From Acidobacteriaceae bacterium (lineage in GTDB: Bacteria; Acidobacteriota; Terriglobia; Terriglobales; Acidobacteriaceae): a DNA stretch of 64,000 nt. A program made the position numbers and the translations under genes. The notes under the pieces are model-generated. The model was not told the DNA's origin. It saw nothing but the letters and a program-made list of their open reading frames with translations, and searched no databases. Positions within the stretch are counted from its first letter, which is position 1. Every line of letters begins with the position of its first letter. Shown here in pieces: positions 8,202-17,027 of the stretch. Location: NCBI GenBank assembly GCA_030041435.1, contig JASHNW010000085.1, positions 115,516 through 179,515 of the forward strand. Reading direction: 5' to 3'.

Positions 8202-9821
8202 TTGCCGGAACAACCGGTGATCCCATCTCGGCCTGAGAGAACCTCGACCGGGCCCCAGCCCGCCGCGCGCAAGACGCAGGTCTTCGCCTGCAAATCCATC
8301 GACAAGCTCATCGCCGACTCCGAGCGCCCCGAGCACGCTCTCAAGAAGACCCTCGGTCCCGTCTCCCTCACTGCTCTCGGCATCGGCGCCGTCATCGGCT
8401 CCGGCATCTTCACCGTCATCGGCACCGCCATCGCCGGCCAGCAGTTCCCCACCGCGTCGATCGAGAACACGCCCCTCATCGACTACGTCGTTCGCCACAC
8501 CGCCATGCTCGGCCGTCCTGGCGCCGGCCCGGCCCTCGCGCTCTCGCTCGTTCTTGTCGCCATCGTCTGTGCCTTCACCGGCCTCTGCTACGCCGAGCTG
8601 GCCTCCATGATCCCCATCGCCGGCTCCGCCTACACCTATACCTACGCCACCATGGGCGAGCTCATCGCCTGGATCATCGGCTGGGACCTCATCCTCGAAT
8701 ACGCCTTCTCCAACATGTCGGTCAGCGTGGGTTTCGCCGCCCATCTCGTCGACCTGCTCGACTGGTTCGGCATCCATCCGCCTCTGCGATGGATCTCCCC
8801 CGCCTATCTGCCGGAAGGCCTGCAGGATTTCTCCGGTAACAACCTCTACAATCCCGGCTGGCACTTCGGCTTCAACATCCCCGCCTTCCTCATCGTCATG
8901 CTGCTCACCGTCGTGCTCGTGCGCGGCATCCGCGAATCAGCGGAAACCAACAACATCATGGTGCTGGTCAAGATCGCGGCCATTCTCATCTTCGTGTCGT
9001 TCGGCGCCAGCTTCATTCACCCGCACTACTACCATCCCTTCTCGCCCAATGGATGGTCCGGCATCCTCACCGGCGGCTCCATCATTTTCTTTACCTACAT
9101 CGGCTTCGACTCCGTCTCCACCGCCGCTGAAGAATGCAAAAACCCGCAGCGCGACGTCCCCTTCGGCATCCTCGCCACGCTCGCCGTCTGCACCGTTCTC
9201 TACATCGGCGTCGCCGTCGTGCTCACCGGCATGGTGCCCTGGAAGAGCGTCATGGGCGATGCGGCCCCGGTCGTCAACGCCCTCAGGCGCCTCTCCGTCC
9301 TGCCCGGCGGCCACCGGCTCCACTGGATTCGCCTCTTCGTCGTGCTCGGCGCTATCACCGGCATGATCTCCTCCATCCTCGTCTTCCAGCTCGGCCAGGC
9401 GCGCGTCTGGTTCTCCATGTCCCGCGACCGCCTGCTCCCCGACGTCTTTTCCCACGTCCATCCCCGCTACCGCACGCCGGCCGTCGCCACCTGGGTCGCG
9501 GGCTTCGTCGTCGGCGTTCCCGCCGGCCTGCTCGACATCGGCACCGTCTCCAACCTCTCCAACATCGGAACCCTCTTCGCCTTTGTGCTCGTCTCCGCCG
9601 GCGTCCTCATCCTGCGCTATCGCGAACCTGATCGCCGCCGCGGCTTCCGCGCACCCTTCGGCCCCATCATTCCGCTGCTCAGCATCGTTTTTTGCGTCAT
9701 CCTCATGACCGGTCTCGAGGTTCTCACCTGGATTCGCTTCTTCGCCTGGCTGGCCATTGGCCTGGTGATCTACTTCACCTACTCCCGCCACCGCAGCGAA
9801 TTCGCCAAGAGCCGCGGGTAG
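8202..9821 (+). CDS. APC-superfamily amino acid permease
   Basis: From a TTG start this protein is about 539 residues with 12-14 membrane helices. The first helix carries the APC signature GIGAVIGSGIFTVIGTAIAG, and the segment FFTYIGFDSVSTAAEECKNPQRD is characteristic of cationic amino acid transporters (CAT/YfnA/YhdG group). It should import basic or other amino acids by proton symport or exchange across the inner membrane. An in-frame ATG at 8133 gives a longer protein, but it sits in a hairpin loop and lacks a ribosome-binding site. The TTG is preceded by AGGAG at six bases, so I prefer it. A heptad repeat array begins immediately after the stop. Confidence 0.88.
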   Translation: MPEQPVIPSRPERTSTGPQPAARKTQVFACKSIDKLIADSERPEHALKKTLGPVSLTALGIGAVIGSGIFTVIGTAIAGQQFPTASIENTPLIDYVVRHTAMLGRPGAGPALALSLVLVAIVCAFTGLCYAELASMIPIAGSAYTYTYATMGELIAWIIGWDLILEYAFSNMSVSVGFAAHLVDLLDWFGIHPPLRWISPAYLPEGLQDFSGNNLYNPGWHFGFNIPAFLIVMLLTVVLVRGIRESAETNNIMVLVKIAAILIFVSFGASFIHPHYYHPFSPNGWSGILTGGSIIFFTYIGFDSVSTAAEECKNPQRDVPFGILATLAVCTVLYIGVAVVLTGMVPWKSVMGDAAPVVNALRRLSVLPGGHRLHWIRLFVVLGAITGMISSILVFQLGQARVWFSMSRDRLLPDVFSHVHPRYRTPAVATWVAGFVVGVPAGLLDIGTVSNLSNIGTLFAFVLVSAGVLILRYREPDRRRGFRAPFGPIIPLLSIVFCVILMTGLEVLTWIRFFAWLAIGLVIYFTYSRHRSEFAKSRG

Positions 9822-9829
9822 AACCTTCC

Positions 9830-9913
9830 AGCTACCTGCCAGCTGCTATCTGCTATCTGCTATCTGCTATCTGCTATCTGCCAGCTGCTATCTGCCACCC
9901 GCTACCCGCCGTC
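9830..9913. repeat. Heptanucleotide tandem repeat, ~12 units (TGCTATC core)
   Basis: Twelve contiguous 7-bp units run in register: AGCTACC, TGCCAGC, five times TGCTATC, TGCCAGC, TGCTATC, TGCCACC, CGCTACC and CGCCGTC. The array fills the gap between the converging permease and GT87 genes. It enters the GT87 3' end, where CTA (9902-9904) provides the TAG stop on the minus strand. Confidence 0.9.
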
Positions 9914-11026
9914 CCGCGCCGCCGACCACAAAAACCATCCCGCCACATAGCACACCGGCGCAAAGTAAAACGCCGTCGCCACCGGCGCCATCAGCAGCAG
10001 CAGAAACAAACTCAGCACCAGGTCCCACCGCTCCCGCAACAACGGCCCCGCCAGCAGCAGGGAGTAGTGATACCACGCCAGCGGCGACGCCAGCATCCCC
10101 ACGCTCAGCGCAATTCCGCTCGTATTCCGCAGCGACGGCCGCTTCCACGCCACGATCCCGATCCCCGCCAGCAGCAGCGCCGCGGAAGCAGCCTCGCCCA
10201 GCGTGCGATGCCCCATCCGTGTCGCGAAGCCCGTGATCGAAACCTCGTTCGGAAAGAACCAGTGCGGATCGCCCGCCACCGCCCGCATCCACTCCCCATA
10301 AATCCCCGGCCCGTAGAGCGCCAGGGGCAGCGCGCTCAGCGCCGCGGCCACACCGGCTCCCACCGCGGCCGCCCTCCATCGTCCGCAGAACACCAGCAGC
10401 AGCGCCCACAGCGCGTAATTCGGTTTGGCCGCAATCAGCAACCCCAGCAGAATCCCGGCAACAATCTCCCGCTTCCGCTCCAGCAGCAGCCACGCCCCCA
10501 CCGCCAGCACCACAAACAGCGCGTAATCCTGCCCGAGCCCCAGCGTGTTCAGCGTCGCCCGCGCCAGCAGAAACCACAGCACCTGCCGATGCTGGATCGT
10601 CTCCCGATACTCCCGCACCAGCAGCGCCCCGCACCCGATAAACAGCCCCGCCGACAGCAGCGTCCAGATCTTCACCGCCACGTTCGGCGCGAACCACGCC
10701 ATCGCCTCGCACAGCGGCAGCAGCGCCGGCGGGCTCAGGTTCAGATCGACCACCTTCCCCGGATGCCCTGGCAGCCTGAAGATCCACGTCAGCGGATACA
10801 CCGCGTACGGATTCAGATGATGCGCCGCCGCCCACCCCGACGCCCAGAATGATCCGAAGACCTTCAGCCCATCGGGCGCGCTCGTGTTCAGGAAAGTCGT
10901 ATAGACCAGCGCCGCCGCCAGCACCACCGCGCTCGCCGCCGAAAAGGTCCACCAGATATTCTCGCGGCGACCCTCCGCGCGCCGAATTTTTGTTCCTGCG
11001 TCGGTTTTTGCGCTCTCTGCTCCCAC
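9902..11026 (-). CDS. GT87-type polyprenyl-phosphate-dependent glycosyltransferase (DUF2029)
   Basis: The membrane protein is about 374 residues with 9-10 hydrophobic helices. The first periplasmic loop holds GWAAAHHLNPYAVYPLTW and later DLNLSPPALLPL, matching the pattern of the DUF2029/GT87 family (GxDxxNPY; NLxxPP), which includes mycobacterial mannosyltransferases. It would use a lipid-linked sugar donor to extend an envelope glycan; donor and acceptor are unknown. GTG at 11026 was selected because longer in-frame versions run into the divergent DUF2905 gene and have no hydrophobic or conserved sequence. The stop codon lies inside the heptad repeat array. Confidence 0.72.
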   Translation of the reverse strand: MGAESAKTDAGTKIRRAEGRRENIWWTFSAASAVVLAAALVYTTFLNTSAPDGLKVFGSFWASGWAAAHHLNPYAVYPLTWIFRLPGHPGKVVDLNLSPPALLPLCEAMAWFAPNVAVKIWTLLSAGLFIGCGALLVREYRETIQHRQVLWFLLARATLNTLGLGQDYALFVVLAVGAWLLLERKREIVAGILLGLLIAAKPNYALWALLLVFCGRWRAAAVGAGVAAALSALPLALYGPGIYGEWMRAVAGDPHWFFPNEVSITGFATRMGHRTLGEAASAALLLAGIGIVAWKRPSLRNTSGIALSVGMLASPLAWYHYSLLLAGPLLRERWDLVLSLFLLLLMAPVATAFYFAPVCYVAGWFLWSAARDGG

Positions 11027-11105
11027 GTCACCGGGGCCCGCCCAAACCCTGGCCGATCTTACCAAACGCCAAACGCAAGACCGCCGTGCCCTGTACCCTT
11101 GAAGC

Positions 11106-11330
11106 ATGAGCGACCTCGGACGCCTCCTCATCGGTCTCGGCCTGCTGCTTGCCGCCACCGGCGCCGTGGTCCTGCTGCTCGGCAAAACCGGCATCCCCCT
11201 CGGCCGCCTTCCCGGCGATTTCGCCTGGCGCGGCAAACACACCACGGTCTACTTCCCGCTGGCCACCTGCATTGTCCTCAGCGTCGTCCTCTCCGTAGTC
11301 GTCTGGCTGCTCTCTCACCTGCGCAAGTAG
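11106..11330 (+). CDS. DUF2905 small membrane protein
   Basis: The 74-residue protein has two hydrophobic helices separated by the conserved loop GKTGIPLGRLPGDFAWRGK, which defines DUF2905. Function is unknown; in many bacteria it is found beside DNA-repair or queuosine genes, which is not the case here. The ATG follows the divergent GT87 gene start by 80 bp, so the two share a promoter region. Length matches the family (65-75 residues). Confidence 0.9.
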   Translation: MSDLGRLLIGLGLLLAATGAVVLLLGKTGIPLGRLPGDFAWRGKHTTVYFPLATCIVLSVVLSVVVWLLSHLRK

Positions 11331-11449
11331 CCGCACGCCGAACGCAGCCCAGCTTCGGAATCGCATCTGCTGATCCGCCACACGCCTCGTCACTACCTTC
11401 TGTCCCGCGCAACACAGTTCGGACCCCACGTCGTGCGCAGCACGACTAC

Positions 11450-11515
11450 GGTAGAAGCCACGGCCTTCAGGCCGTGGAAGAACGCTCGAAAAAGGAGGGC
11501 TTTAGCCCCGGACGA
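11450..11515. repeat. REP/IS200-605-end-like hairpin element
   Basis: CCACGGCC-TTCA-GGCCGTGG (11458-11477) is a perfect 8-bp stem, followed ~20 bp later by a second small stem GGGCT-tt-AGCCC. Two adjacent hairpins with this sort of loop resemble REP elements or the subterminal ends of IS200/IS605 elements. No transposase is present, so this would be a remnant or a REP-like repeat. Only one copy was noticed in the window. Confidence 0.5.
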
Positions 11516-11530
11516 AAGCTATCCTCGGCA

Positions 11531-12346
11531 TCACACGCCCGCAGGACCCGCTCCCGCCAGCGCCCGCTTCCGCGCCGGCAAAAAGGGATGGATCAGCACC
11601 TGATACGCCGCGCCCCCCACCGCCCCGCCGATCAGCGGCCCCACAATCGGCACCCACCAGTAGTTCTGCGGCGACGGAAAGGCCGCCGTCCCCCACCCCG
11701 TCACGAAGCAGAACGCCCGCGGCCCCAGATCGCGCGCCGGGTTGATCGCCCAGGCCTCCAGATACCCCATCGACGCCCCAATCAGCGCCACCAGAAACCC
11801 GATCATCAGCGCCCCGAAGTTCGCCCCAGGCGCCATCTCGTTGTACTGCTCCGTGATCGCAAAGATGCCGAAGATCAGGAACGCCGTCAGCACAATCTCA
11901 TCGCCAAAGGCGTGCATCGCCGTAATCCCCATCGCCGGATGCGTGAAGAACACCCCTGCCCCGCCGCCCGCCGCGCGCGTCAGGTGGTGCGCCGCATTCC
12001 ACGCATCGATCACCGGCACATACAGCCGATAGACGATGGCCGCGCCCACCACCGCGCCCACCGTCTGCGCCGCGCAGTACGGCAGCACCTTCTTCCACGG
12101 AAACTTCCGATACAGCGCCAGCGCCAGCGTTACCGCCGGATTGGCATGGCACCCGCTGACCGACCCGGTCGTATAAATAGCCATCGCCACGGCCAGCCCC
12201 CACGCGATGCACACGCCCCAGTAGGCATGCTGATAGGGGCTGGGATCGTACAGCCCATACATCGCCGCTACCGAATCGCCAAATGCGATGATGATGACCA
12301 GCGCGACGGCCTCAGAAATCAACTCCCCGGCAAATTGTTTGCTCAT
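11531..12346 (-). CDS. glpF: Aquaporin / glycerol facilitator (MIP family)
   Basis: This 271-residue channel protein has six membrane helices and two half-helices with NPA boxes: CHANPAVTLA in the first half and INPARDLGPRA in the second. The aspartate after the second NPA (NPARD) is the classic mark of glycerol-conducting aquaglyceroporins rather than water-selective aquaporins. Start MSKQFAGELISE was selected because conserved helix 1 follows directly; the longer in-frame extension (to 12562) is basic and repeat-like and has no family counterpart. No glycerol kinase or dehydrogenase is nearby, so the physiological solute is inferred from the motif only. Confidence 0.9.
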   Translation of the reverse strand: MSKQFAGELISEAVALVIIIAFGDSVAAMYGLYDPSPYQHAYWGVCIAWGLAVAMAIYTTGSVSGCHANPAVTLALALYRKFPWKKVLPYCAAQTVGAVVGAAIVYRLYVPVIDAWNAAHHLTRAAGGGAGVFFTHPAMGITAMHAFGDEIVLTAFLIFGIFAITEQYNEMAPGANFGALMIGFLVALIGASMGYLEAWAINPARDLGPRAFCFVTGWGTAAFPSPQNYWWVPIVGPLIGGAVGGAAYQVLIHPFLPARKRALAGAGPAGV

Positions 12347-12605
12347 GTCCCTGTCTTTCTGGAAATGTCTTTCTGGAAATCGCAACGCAGAGATTCTATT
12401 GTGTTGTCGCTGAGGTTGGCACCCGTCATCGGGAGCGAACGACAAGAGCAGCGCGCAGAGGCCCAAAAGCTGCTTCCGCGGGGAGAGGCGCGAGGATTCC
12501 TGCTTTTTTGGTTGACGCGGACACTCTTCTAACGTTGCGTAAGCAAAGACTTCGGCTACCACCAGGCACCTGTTCCAACAATGTTAAGCGCAGGACATCG
12601 ATCCA

Positions 12606-13322
12606 CTACTCTGCCGGGCGCAGGTACATGACGTAGTCGTGAGTCGTGGTGACGCTGATTTCGTGGTCCGATTGGAAGCCGGACTTGCGAAAAAGCACGT
12701 CGACGGCTGCGGGCTTCGGCAGTGGAATTGAGATAGCGTACCGGCCGTTGGTCTGGGTGTCCCCCTTGTAGTGGGAGCGGTTCGGGGTGGTCACTTCGAC
12801 GGTGACTCCCGCCAGCGGGGACTCGTCGGCCGTGCTGCGAACCGTGCCTGAGAGCAGCCAGGGACGGTGGGCATAGCGGTACGAGGCGAGGCAGGCAACG
12901 GCCAGCAGGAAGACAGCCAGTACCTCGAGGGCGCGCCGCCAGCGCAGCTGCAGGCCCAGACGTGGGCGGAGACGGTCGAGGACCTGGGCTGCCTCCGCCT
13001 CGACGATGCCCTGGATCTCGATGAGCCTCGGCAGTTCGGTGTTGTCGAGAAGCCAGGGCAGGACGGGCTTCCTGAGGCCTTCGGCGCGAAAGAGCTCGTA
13101 GCGCACATACTCCGAGGCGGCCGCCTCGCGGGACCAGCAAAGGAGGAGGACGCGGCTTTTGACTACCGAACGGCTCAGGCGTTCTTTCCACTTGTCGGCG
13201 ACGAGGATCTCCTTCTGATCGTAAAAGACACGGTAGCCGCGGCTGCGCAGGAGTTCGACGAGGGGCAGGACGCGGCTGTTATCGGCCCGAGAGTAGCTGA
13301 CAAAGATGTCGTAGCGGGGCAT
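12606..13322 (-). CDS. TIR-domain membrane protein with extracytoplasmic carboxypeptidase-regulatory-like domain
   Basis: The protein has 238 residues in three parts. Residues 1-120 form a TIR domain (YDIFVSYSRADN at the start; GYRVFYDQKE; then EYVRYELF with Glu76 where TIR NADases carry the catalytic Glu). Residues 131-148 are a single membrane helix. Residues 156-235 are a CarboxypepD-regulatory-like beta-sandwich (LSGTVRSTADESPLAGVTVE). TIR domains in bacteria either cleave NAD+ or act as adaptors in immune signalling; here the cytoplasmic TIR is tied through the membrane to a beta-domain outside. The ATG overlaps the stop of the upstream TPR gene (ATGA), implying coupled expression. The + strand here is not C-rich as in the neighbours, suggesting acquired DNA. 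Function is inferred, not known. Confidence 0.82.
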   Translation of the reverse strand: MPRYDIFVSYSRADNSRVLPLVELLRSRGYRVFYDQKEILVADKWKERLSRSVVKSRVLLLCWSREAAASEYVRYELFRAEGLRKPVLPWLLDNTELPRLIEIQGIVEAEAAQVLDRLRPRLGLQLRWRRALEVLAVFLLAVACLASYRYAHRPWLLSGTVRSTADESPLAGVTVEVTTPNRSHYKGDTQTNGRYAISIPLPKPAAVDVLFRKSGFQSDHEISVTTTHDYVMYLRPAE

Positions 13323-16246
13323 CAGGGCTCCTGCTTTCCCCTGAGGAGGTCGTCAATATCTTTTAGCCTCCCCTGAAACCACTCTTGCCGCTCCGGGTAA
13401 CTCTCCGCATCGAACACCTCCATGGAAGCCTGAAGGGCCTGGCGAGCCTTCTTGAGATTCTCGATTGCGTCCTGCCCGTTCCCTGTCTCGCCCATTGCCA
13501 GCAGTGCTGCGCCCAGACCAACCTGGGCCGTGGCCCATAACCTGGGTTGCGTAGCCTTGGTGTACACCTCCAGAGCGTGTTCGTAGGCCGCCACGGCCTG
13601 GGCAAGGAATGACTGCGACGCTGGTCCGTTGGAGGCCATACCTTGATCAAGGTAGACAACGCCGAGGTTAGCCTGCGTCATGGCCCAGCCCTGTGGCAGG
13701 GTAGCTTTGGTGAAGATTTCCAAAGCGTGTTGATAAGCCTCGGTAGCTTTTGCGAATAGTGTCTGCGCCGCCTCGCCAGTCGCCAGGTCAGCCTGGGCGG
13801 TACAAGCATTCCCCAGATTATTTTCAGCAGTCGCCCAATATCGCGGCATGCTGGCCTTGGTAAGAATCTCGAGGGCATGCTGATCGGCCTCGACCGCGTT
13901 CGCGAGCGGCTGCTTTGCTGCCTCGCCTTCGGCGCTCCTGCCCTGGTCGAGGTAAGCCCATCCGAGGTTCAGCTGCGTTGTGGCCCAGTACTGAGGATCG
14001 GTGGCCTCGGTGACGACCTTGAGGGCGTGCTGGAAAGCCTCAACAGCCTTGCCCAGGAGCAGTTGCGATGCCTGGCCGCTGGTGTGTTCACTCTGAGTCA
14101 CGCAGGCGGCCCCGAGATCATCCTGTACCCGGGCCCAGTCCTGCGGCAGGCCGGCTTCAGTGTAAATCTCGAGCGCGTGCTGATAAGCCTCCATGGCTTT
14201 TGCAAAGAGTACCGGCGACGCCTGGTCGCTGGCGCGTTCGGCCTCGTCCTTGTACGCGTTTCCCAGCTTGTTCTGCGCTCCCGCCCAGTCCTGGGGCAGG
14301 TCGGCTTCGGTGTAGACCTCGAGGGCGTGTTGAATGGCGTCGATGGCCTTTGCAAAGAACTGCTGCGCTTCCTCTCCCGCAGTTATCTCGCCAAGGTCGA
14401 GGTAAGTGCTCCCAAGATTCGACTGTGTGGCGGCCCAATTCTGCGGCAGGCCGGTTTTGGTATACACCTCCAGTGCATGCAGATCTGCCTCGGAGGCTTC
14501 GGTCAGGAGATTCTTAGCATCTTCGCCTGCCGCCCGAGCGCCCGTATCTCTGAGAATGACGCCGAGATTTCTCTGCACAAGAGCCCACCATTGGGGCATG
14601 GTGTCTCTGGCGAACACCGCCAATGCATTCTGGCAGGCGCCCAGGGCTTTCGCAAAGAGTATCTGCGAATCCTCGCCGGAACTGCGCTCACCCCGTGCGA
14701 TGTAGACAGTGCCGAGATCTGTCTGTGCCATAGCCCAAAGCTCGGGCAGGCTGGCCTGAGTATCAACCTCAAGGGCGTTCTGATAGGCCTCGACGGCTTT
14801 GGCGAAAAACTGGTCCGATGTCTCGCTCCTGGTGCGTTCGCCCAGGCTCTCGTAGGCTGTGCCGAGACCGATCAGATCAGCGGACCAGTCCAGGGGTGTA
14901 TCGGCCTGGGTGTAGACCCTGAGGGTATTCTGATAAGCTTCGACTGCATCGGCCAAAAGCTTCGGCGGGTCAGAGCCGCTCGCGCGAATGCCCTCATCCT
15001 GAAGGAGCGCACCGAGACTCATCTGCGTAGCCGCCCATTCCAAAGGGTGTTCGGTCTCGGAATACACTTCCAATGCGTGCCCGTAGGCCAGGCTTGCGTT
15101 AGCGAAGAGCTTCTGCGCATCCTCGCCGGAACTGCGCTCGCCCTGGTCGGCGCAGGCGTTGCCGAGATCGAATTGGGCTCTTGCCCATTGTTGGCGGTCC
15201 CCCGGCAGGTTCAACTGAGGTAGCAGAGCCTCATAGCTGGTTACCGCAGCCTGCAGAAACAATCCGGAATTCTCGGGACTCGAGCTTTCGGCGGTTCTCC
15301 ATTTGCCTTTGGCTGCATCAAGAGAGGCGTCGATCCAGATGGAGCGAAGCTCTGCGTCGGCGGGGAATTCAGCGTGCGCGTCGGCCGCCTGCTGGGCCAC
15401 GTCTTCAAGCGGTGCGGTGGCCAGATCCAGGCGAAGCCTTGCCTGCTGAGCGATAAACTCGGTGCGGGCCTGAGCCTGTTGTTCCAGCAGACCGTCACGG
15501 AGGGTTTGAGCGATCTTGTCCTGCATGCGAGCTTTGGCGTCCGCACGGCTCTGCTGCGTCAGGCGCACCACCTCGTCATAGTCTCCACTGGCGAGGGCTG
15601 CAAGTTCCCTCTGACGCTGGGTGGCTTTGTCCCGCTCAGCTCGGATGTCGCTGGCCCATGCGGCGATCTTTTGCCGGACCTCCTCCACGGTAAAGCCGTA
15701 TTGCAACGCCCAATCAGCCTGCGCCTCTTCAAGCTCTTCTCTCGCGTGATTGGCGTCCTGAAGTTTCTCGCTGGTCTCCATTAGTTTGGTATGGAGCGAA
15801 GAAACCTGCGCGCGCAGGGAATTATTGCTCTGAGCATATTTGAAGAGCAGCGCTTCAATCTGCGCGTGGCCAAGCAAAGCGGGCGAACTCCTGGGCAGCA
15901 GCTTCACCGTCAATTCGGACGGAAGCCCCTCCACAACTCCGCCCGCCGGCTCGTAGATCGCGAGCCCTGGTGCATCGCTCGGCTCGATGGCGACCACGAG
16001 CTGGGAGCCGCCGATAGCCTCGGGATCAATGGGCACCGAGATCTGACCGCTTGCGTTAGTGAGCAGCTTGGCCTGAGAGACAACGACTGTTCCGCTGAGA
16101 GTGCCAATCTGGATACGGACGTTCGGGACCGGTTTGGCGGGATCCACGTGAACATCAACCACGGTGATGGGCAACAGACGGGTCTGTTGGGTGGGCGCGG
16201 GCAGGTTGAACACGAACAGCGAAGCAAGGATGAGCCGATTCCGCAT
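13322..16246 (-). CDS. Exported protein with Ig-like N-domain, coiled coil and 12 exact 50-residue TPR-like repeats
   Basis: The protein has 974 residues. A signal-peptide-like N-terminus (1-20) is followed by a beta-rich domain (25-118, VPNVRIQIGTLSGTVVV), a long charged coiled coil (about 130-275), then twelve repeat units from about 330 to 945. Each unit carries P-x-x-WA-x-x-Q-x-x-LG and ends in a helix like AVEAYQHALEIYTKA. The WA pair recurs at 354, 404, 454 (WS) and so on to 904, exactly every 50 residues with no insertion or deletion. Such WA-TQ-NLG TPR arrays are known next to CHAT, TIR and NTPase signalling proteins. It should lie outside the membrane, on the same side as the beta-domain of its partner. 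GAGG lies about ten bases before the ATG. Confidence 0.8.
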   Translation of the reverse strand: MRNRLILASLFVFNLPAPTQQTRLLPITVVDVHVDPAKPVPNVRIQIGTLSGTVVVSQAKLLTNASGQISVPIDPEAIGGSQLVVAIEPSDAPGLAIYEPAGGVVEGLPSELTVKLLPRSSPALLGHAQIEALLFKYAQSNNSLRAQVSSLHTKLMETSEKLQDANHAREELEEAQADWALQYGFTVEEVRQKIAAWASDIRAERDKATQRQRELAALASGDYDEVVRLTQQSRADAKARMQDKIAQTLRDGLLEQQAQARTEFIAQQARLRLDLATAPLEDVAQQAADAHAEFPADAELRSIWIDASLDAAKGKWRTAESSSPENSGLFLQAAVTSYEALLPQLNLPGDRQQWARAQFDLGNACADQGERSSGEDAQKLFANASLAYGHALEVYSETEHPLEWAATQMSLGALLQDEGIRASGSDPPKLLADAVEAYQNTLRVYTQADTPLDWSADLIGLGTAYESLGERTRSETSDQFFAKAVEAYQNALEVDTQASLPELWAMAQTDLGTVYIARGERSSGEDSQILFAKALGACQNALAVFARDTMPQWWALVQRNLGVILRDTGARAAGEDAKNLLTEASEADLHALEVYTKTGLPQNWAATQSNLGSTYLDLGEITAGEEAQQFFAKAIDAIQHALEVYTEADLPQDWAGAQNKLGNAYKDEAERASDQASPVLFAKAMEAYQHALEIYTEAGLPQDWARVQDDLGAACVTQSEHTSGQASQLLLGKAVEAFQHALKVVTEATDPQYWATTQLNLGWAYLDQGRSAEGEAAKQPLANAVEADQHALEILTKASMPRYWATAENNLGNACTAQADLATGEAAQTLFAKATEAYQHALEIFTKATLPQGWAMTQANLGVVYLDQGMASNGPASQSFLAQAVAAYEHALEVYTKATQPRLWATAQVGLGAALLAMGETGNGQDAIENLKKARQALQASMEVFDAESYPERQEWFQGRLKDIDDLLRGKQEP

Positions 16247-16603
16247 ATTTTTTTGACCTCACTAGCGGAAACTGGTTGACGGGACCGGATCTTACCGCAG
16301 TGTATACACGGCGCCTGCGCATCTTGTAAACGGGCATAGACGTGAACGTCGCCCGGGCGGAGCGAACCAATCCCCCGCAAGCTCGGGCCGCAACGACACC
16401 TTTACTGTTTACAAATGCACAATAGCAAAACCAAACTGCCCCACCCCCGCCAAACCCAGCCAGCATCCACCTCAGCAAGTGAGATACACGCTCGCAGGGG
16501 GCCTCGGCGACGGGGCATCGGGAGTCGTTCTGAGGATAGAAAAGCAGCGGGTAGGGGGGCAGGGCCGAGTCGGCCAGTCAGCGGGGTGGTGAGCGGTTTT
16601 CGC

Positions 16604-16680
16604 TGACCGTTTCTTCACTGACCGTTTCTTCACTGACCGTTTCTCCACTGACGGCTTCTTCCCTGACTGACCGCTTTTTC
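16604..16680. repeat. 15-bp tandem repeat, 4-5 units (CTGACCGTTTCTTCA)
   Basis: CTGACCGTTTCTTCA occurs twice perfectly, then with one change, then as CTGACGGCTTCTTCC and a decayed last unit. Because 15 is a multiple of three, short open frames through it give repetitive peptides (for example SEETV), but there is no start signal or homology, so I treat it as a non-coding microsatellite. It lies in the gene-free region 16247-17264, upstream of the TIR/TPR pair. Confidence 0.8.
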
Positions 16681-16707
16681 GCCGGCAATAAAAAAGGGCT
16701 GGGTATT

Positions 16708-16736
16708 CCATGTCTGCCGGCAGTCGGCAGACATGG
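16708..16736. other. Perfect 12-bp-stem hairpin
   Basis: CCATGTCTGCCG and CGGCAGACATGG form an uninterrupted 12-bp stem around loop GCAGT. There is no T-run on either side. It may be a recombination or protein-binding site or part of a non-coding transcript. Confidence 0.6.
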
Positions 16737-16849
16737 GATTCTGCCTCGCACCCGAAAGCTCCAGATCCAGGAGACGTGACCTTCGTACCCCCAGCCCCAC
16801 CAATTTCCCTTGCTCTCCATTTCCGTGCAGACTACCCTCTTAAACAGGG

Positions 16850-16883
16850 AAAGCTCTGTTCATCGCGAACAGAGCTTTTTCTT
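16850..16883 (+). terminator. Intrinsic terminator with no obvious upstream gene
   Basis: AAGCTCTGTTC pairs with GAACAGAGCTT around a five-base loop, followed by TTTTCTTT on the + strand. It has the form of a strong rho-independent terminator. No coding sequence on the + strand precedes it, so it may end an unrecognised small RNA transcribed through 16.3-16.85 kb. Confidence 0.6.
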
Positions 16884-17027
16884 TGCGCCCGGCTCAGGCC
16901 GGACCACGCCGCTCTTTGAGATCGCAGCCCTTCCCTCTACGGGTCACGCCTCCTAACCCGGGCGCGCAACCGCCGGCCTCGCCTGGGACTCGTCACGCCC
17001 CACCCCTCGCCGCGCACGTTCCTCACG

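Noticed and set aside
12347..12562. N-terminal extension of the aquaporin
   Set aside because: MIP family helix 1 starts right after MSKQFAGE; the extension is basic and low in hydrophobic residues.
16604..16680. CRISPR array
   Set aside because: Units of 15 bp are contiguous without spacers; no cas genes are near. The heptad arrays are rejected as CRISPR for the same reason.
16578..16820. Small ORF with SEETV repeats
   Set aside because: It is a reading of the 15-bp tandem repeat with no ribosome-binding site; overlapping frames give equally repetitive peptides.
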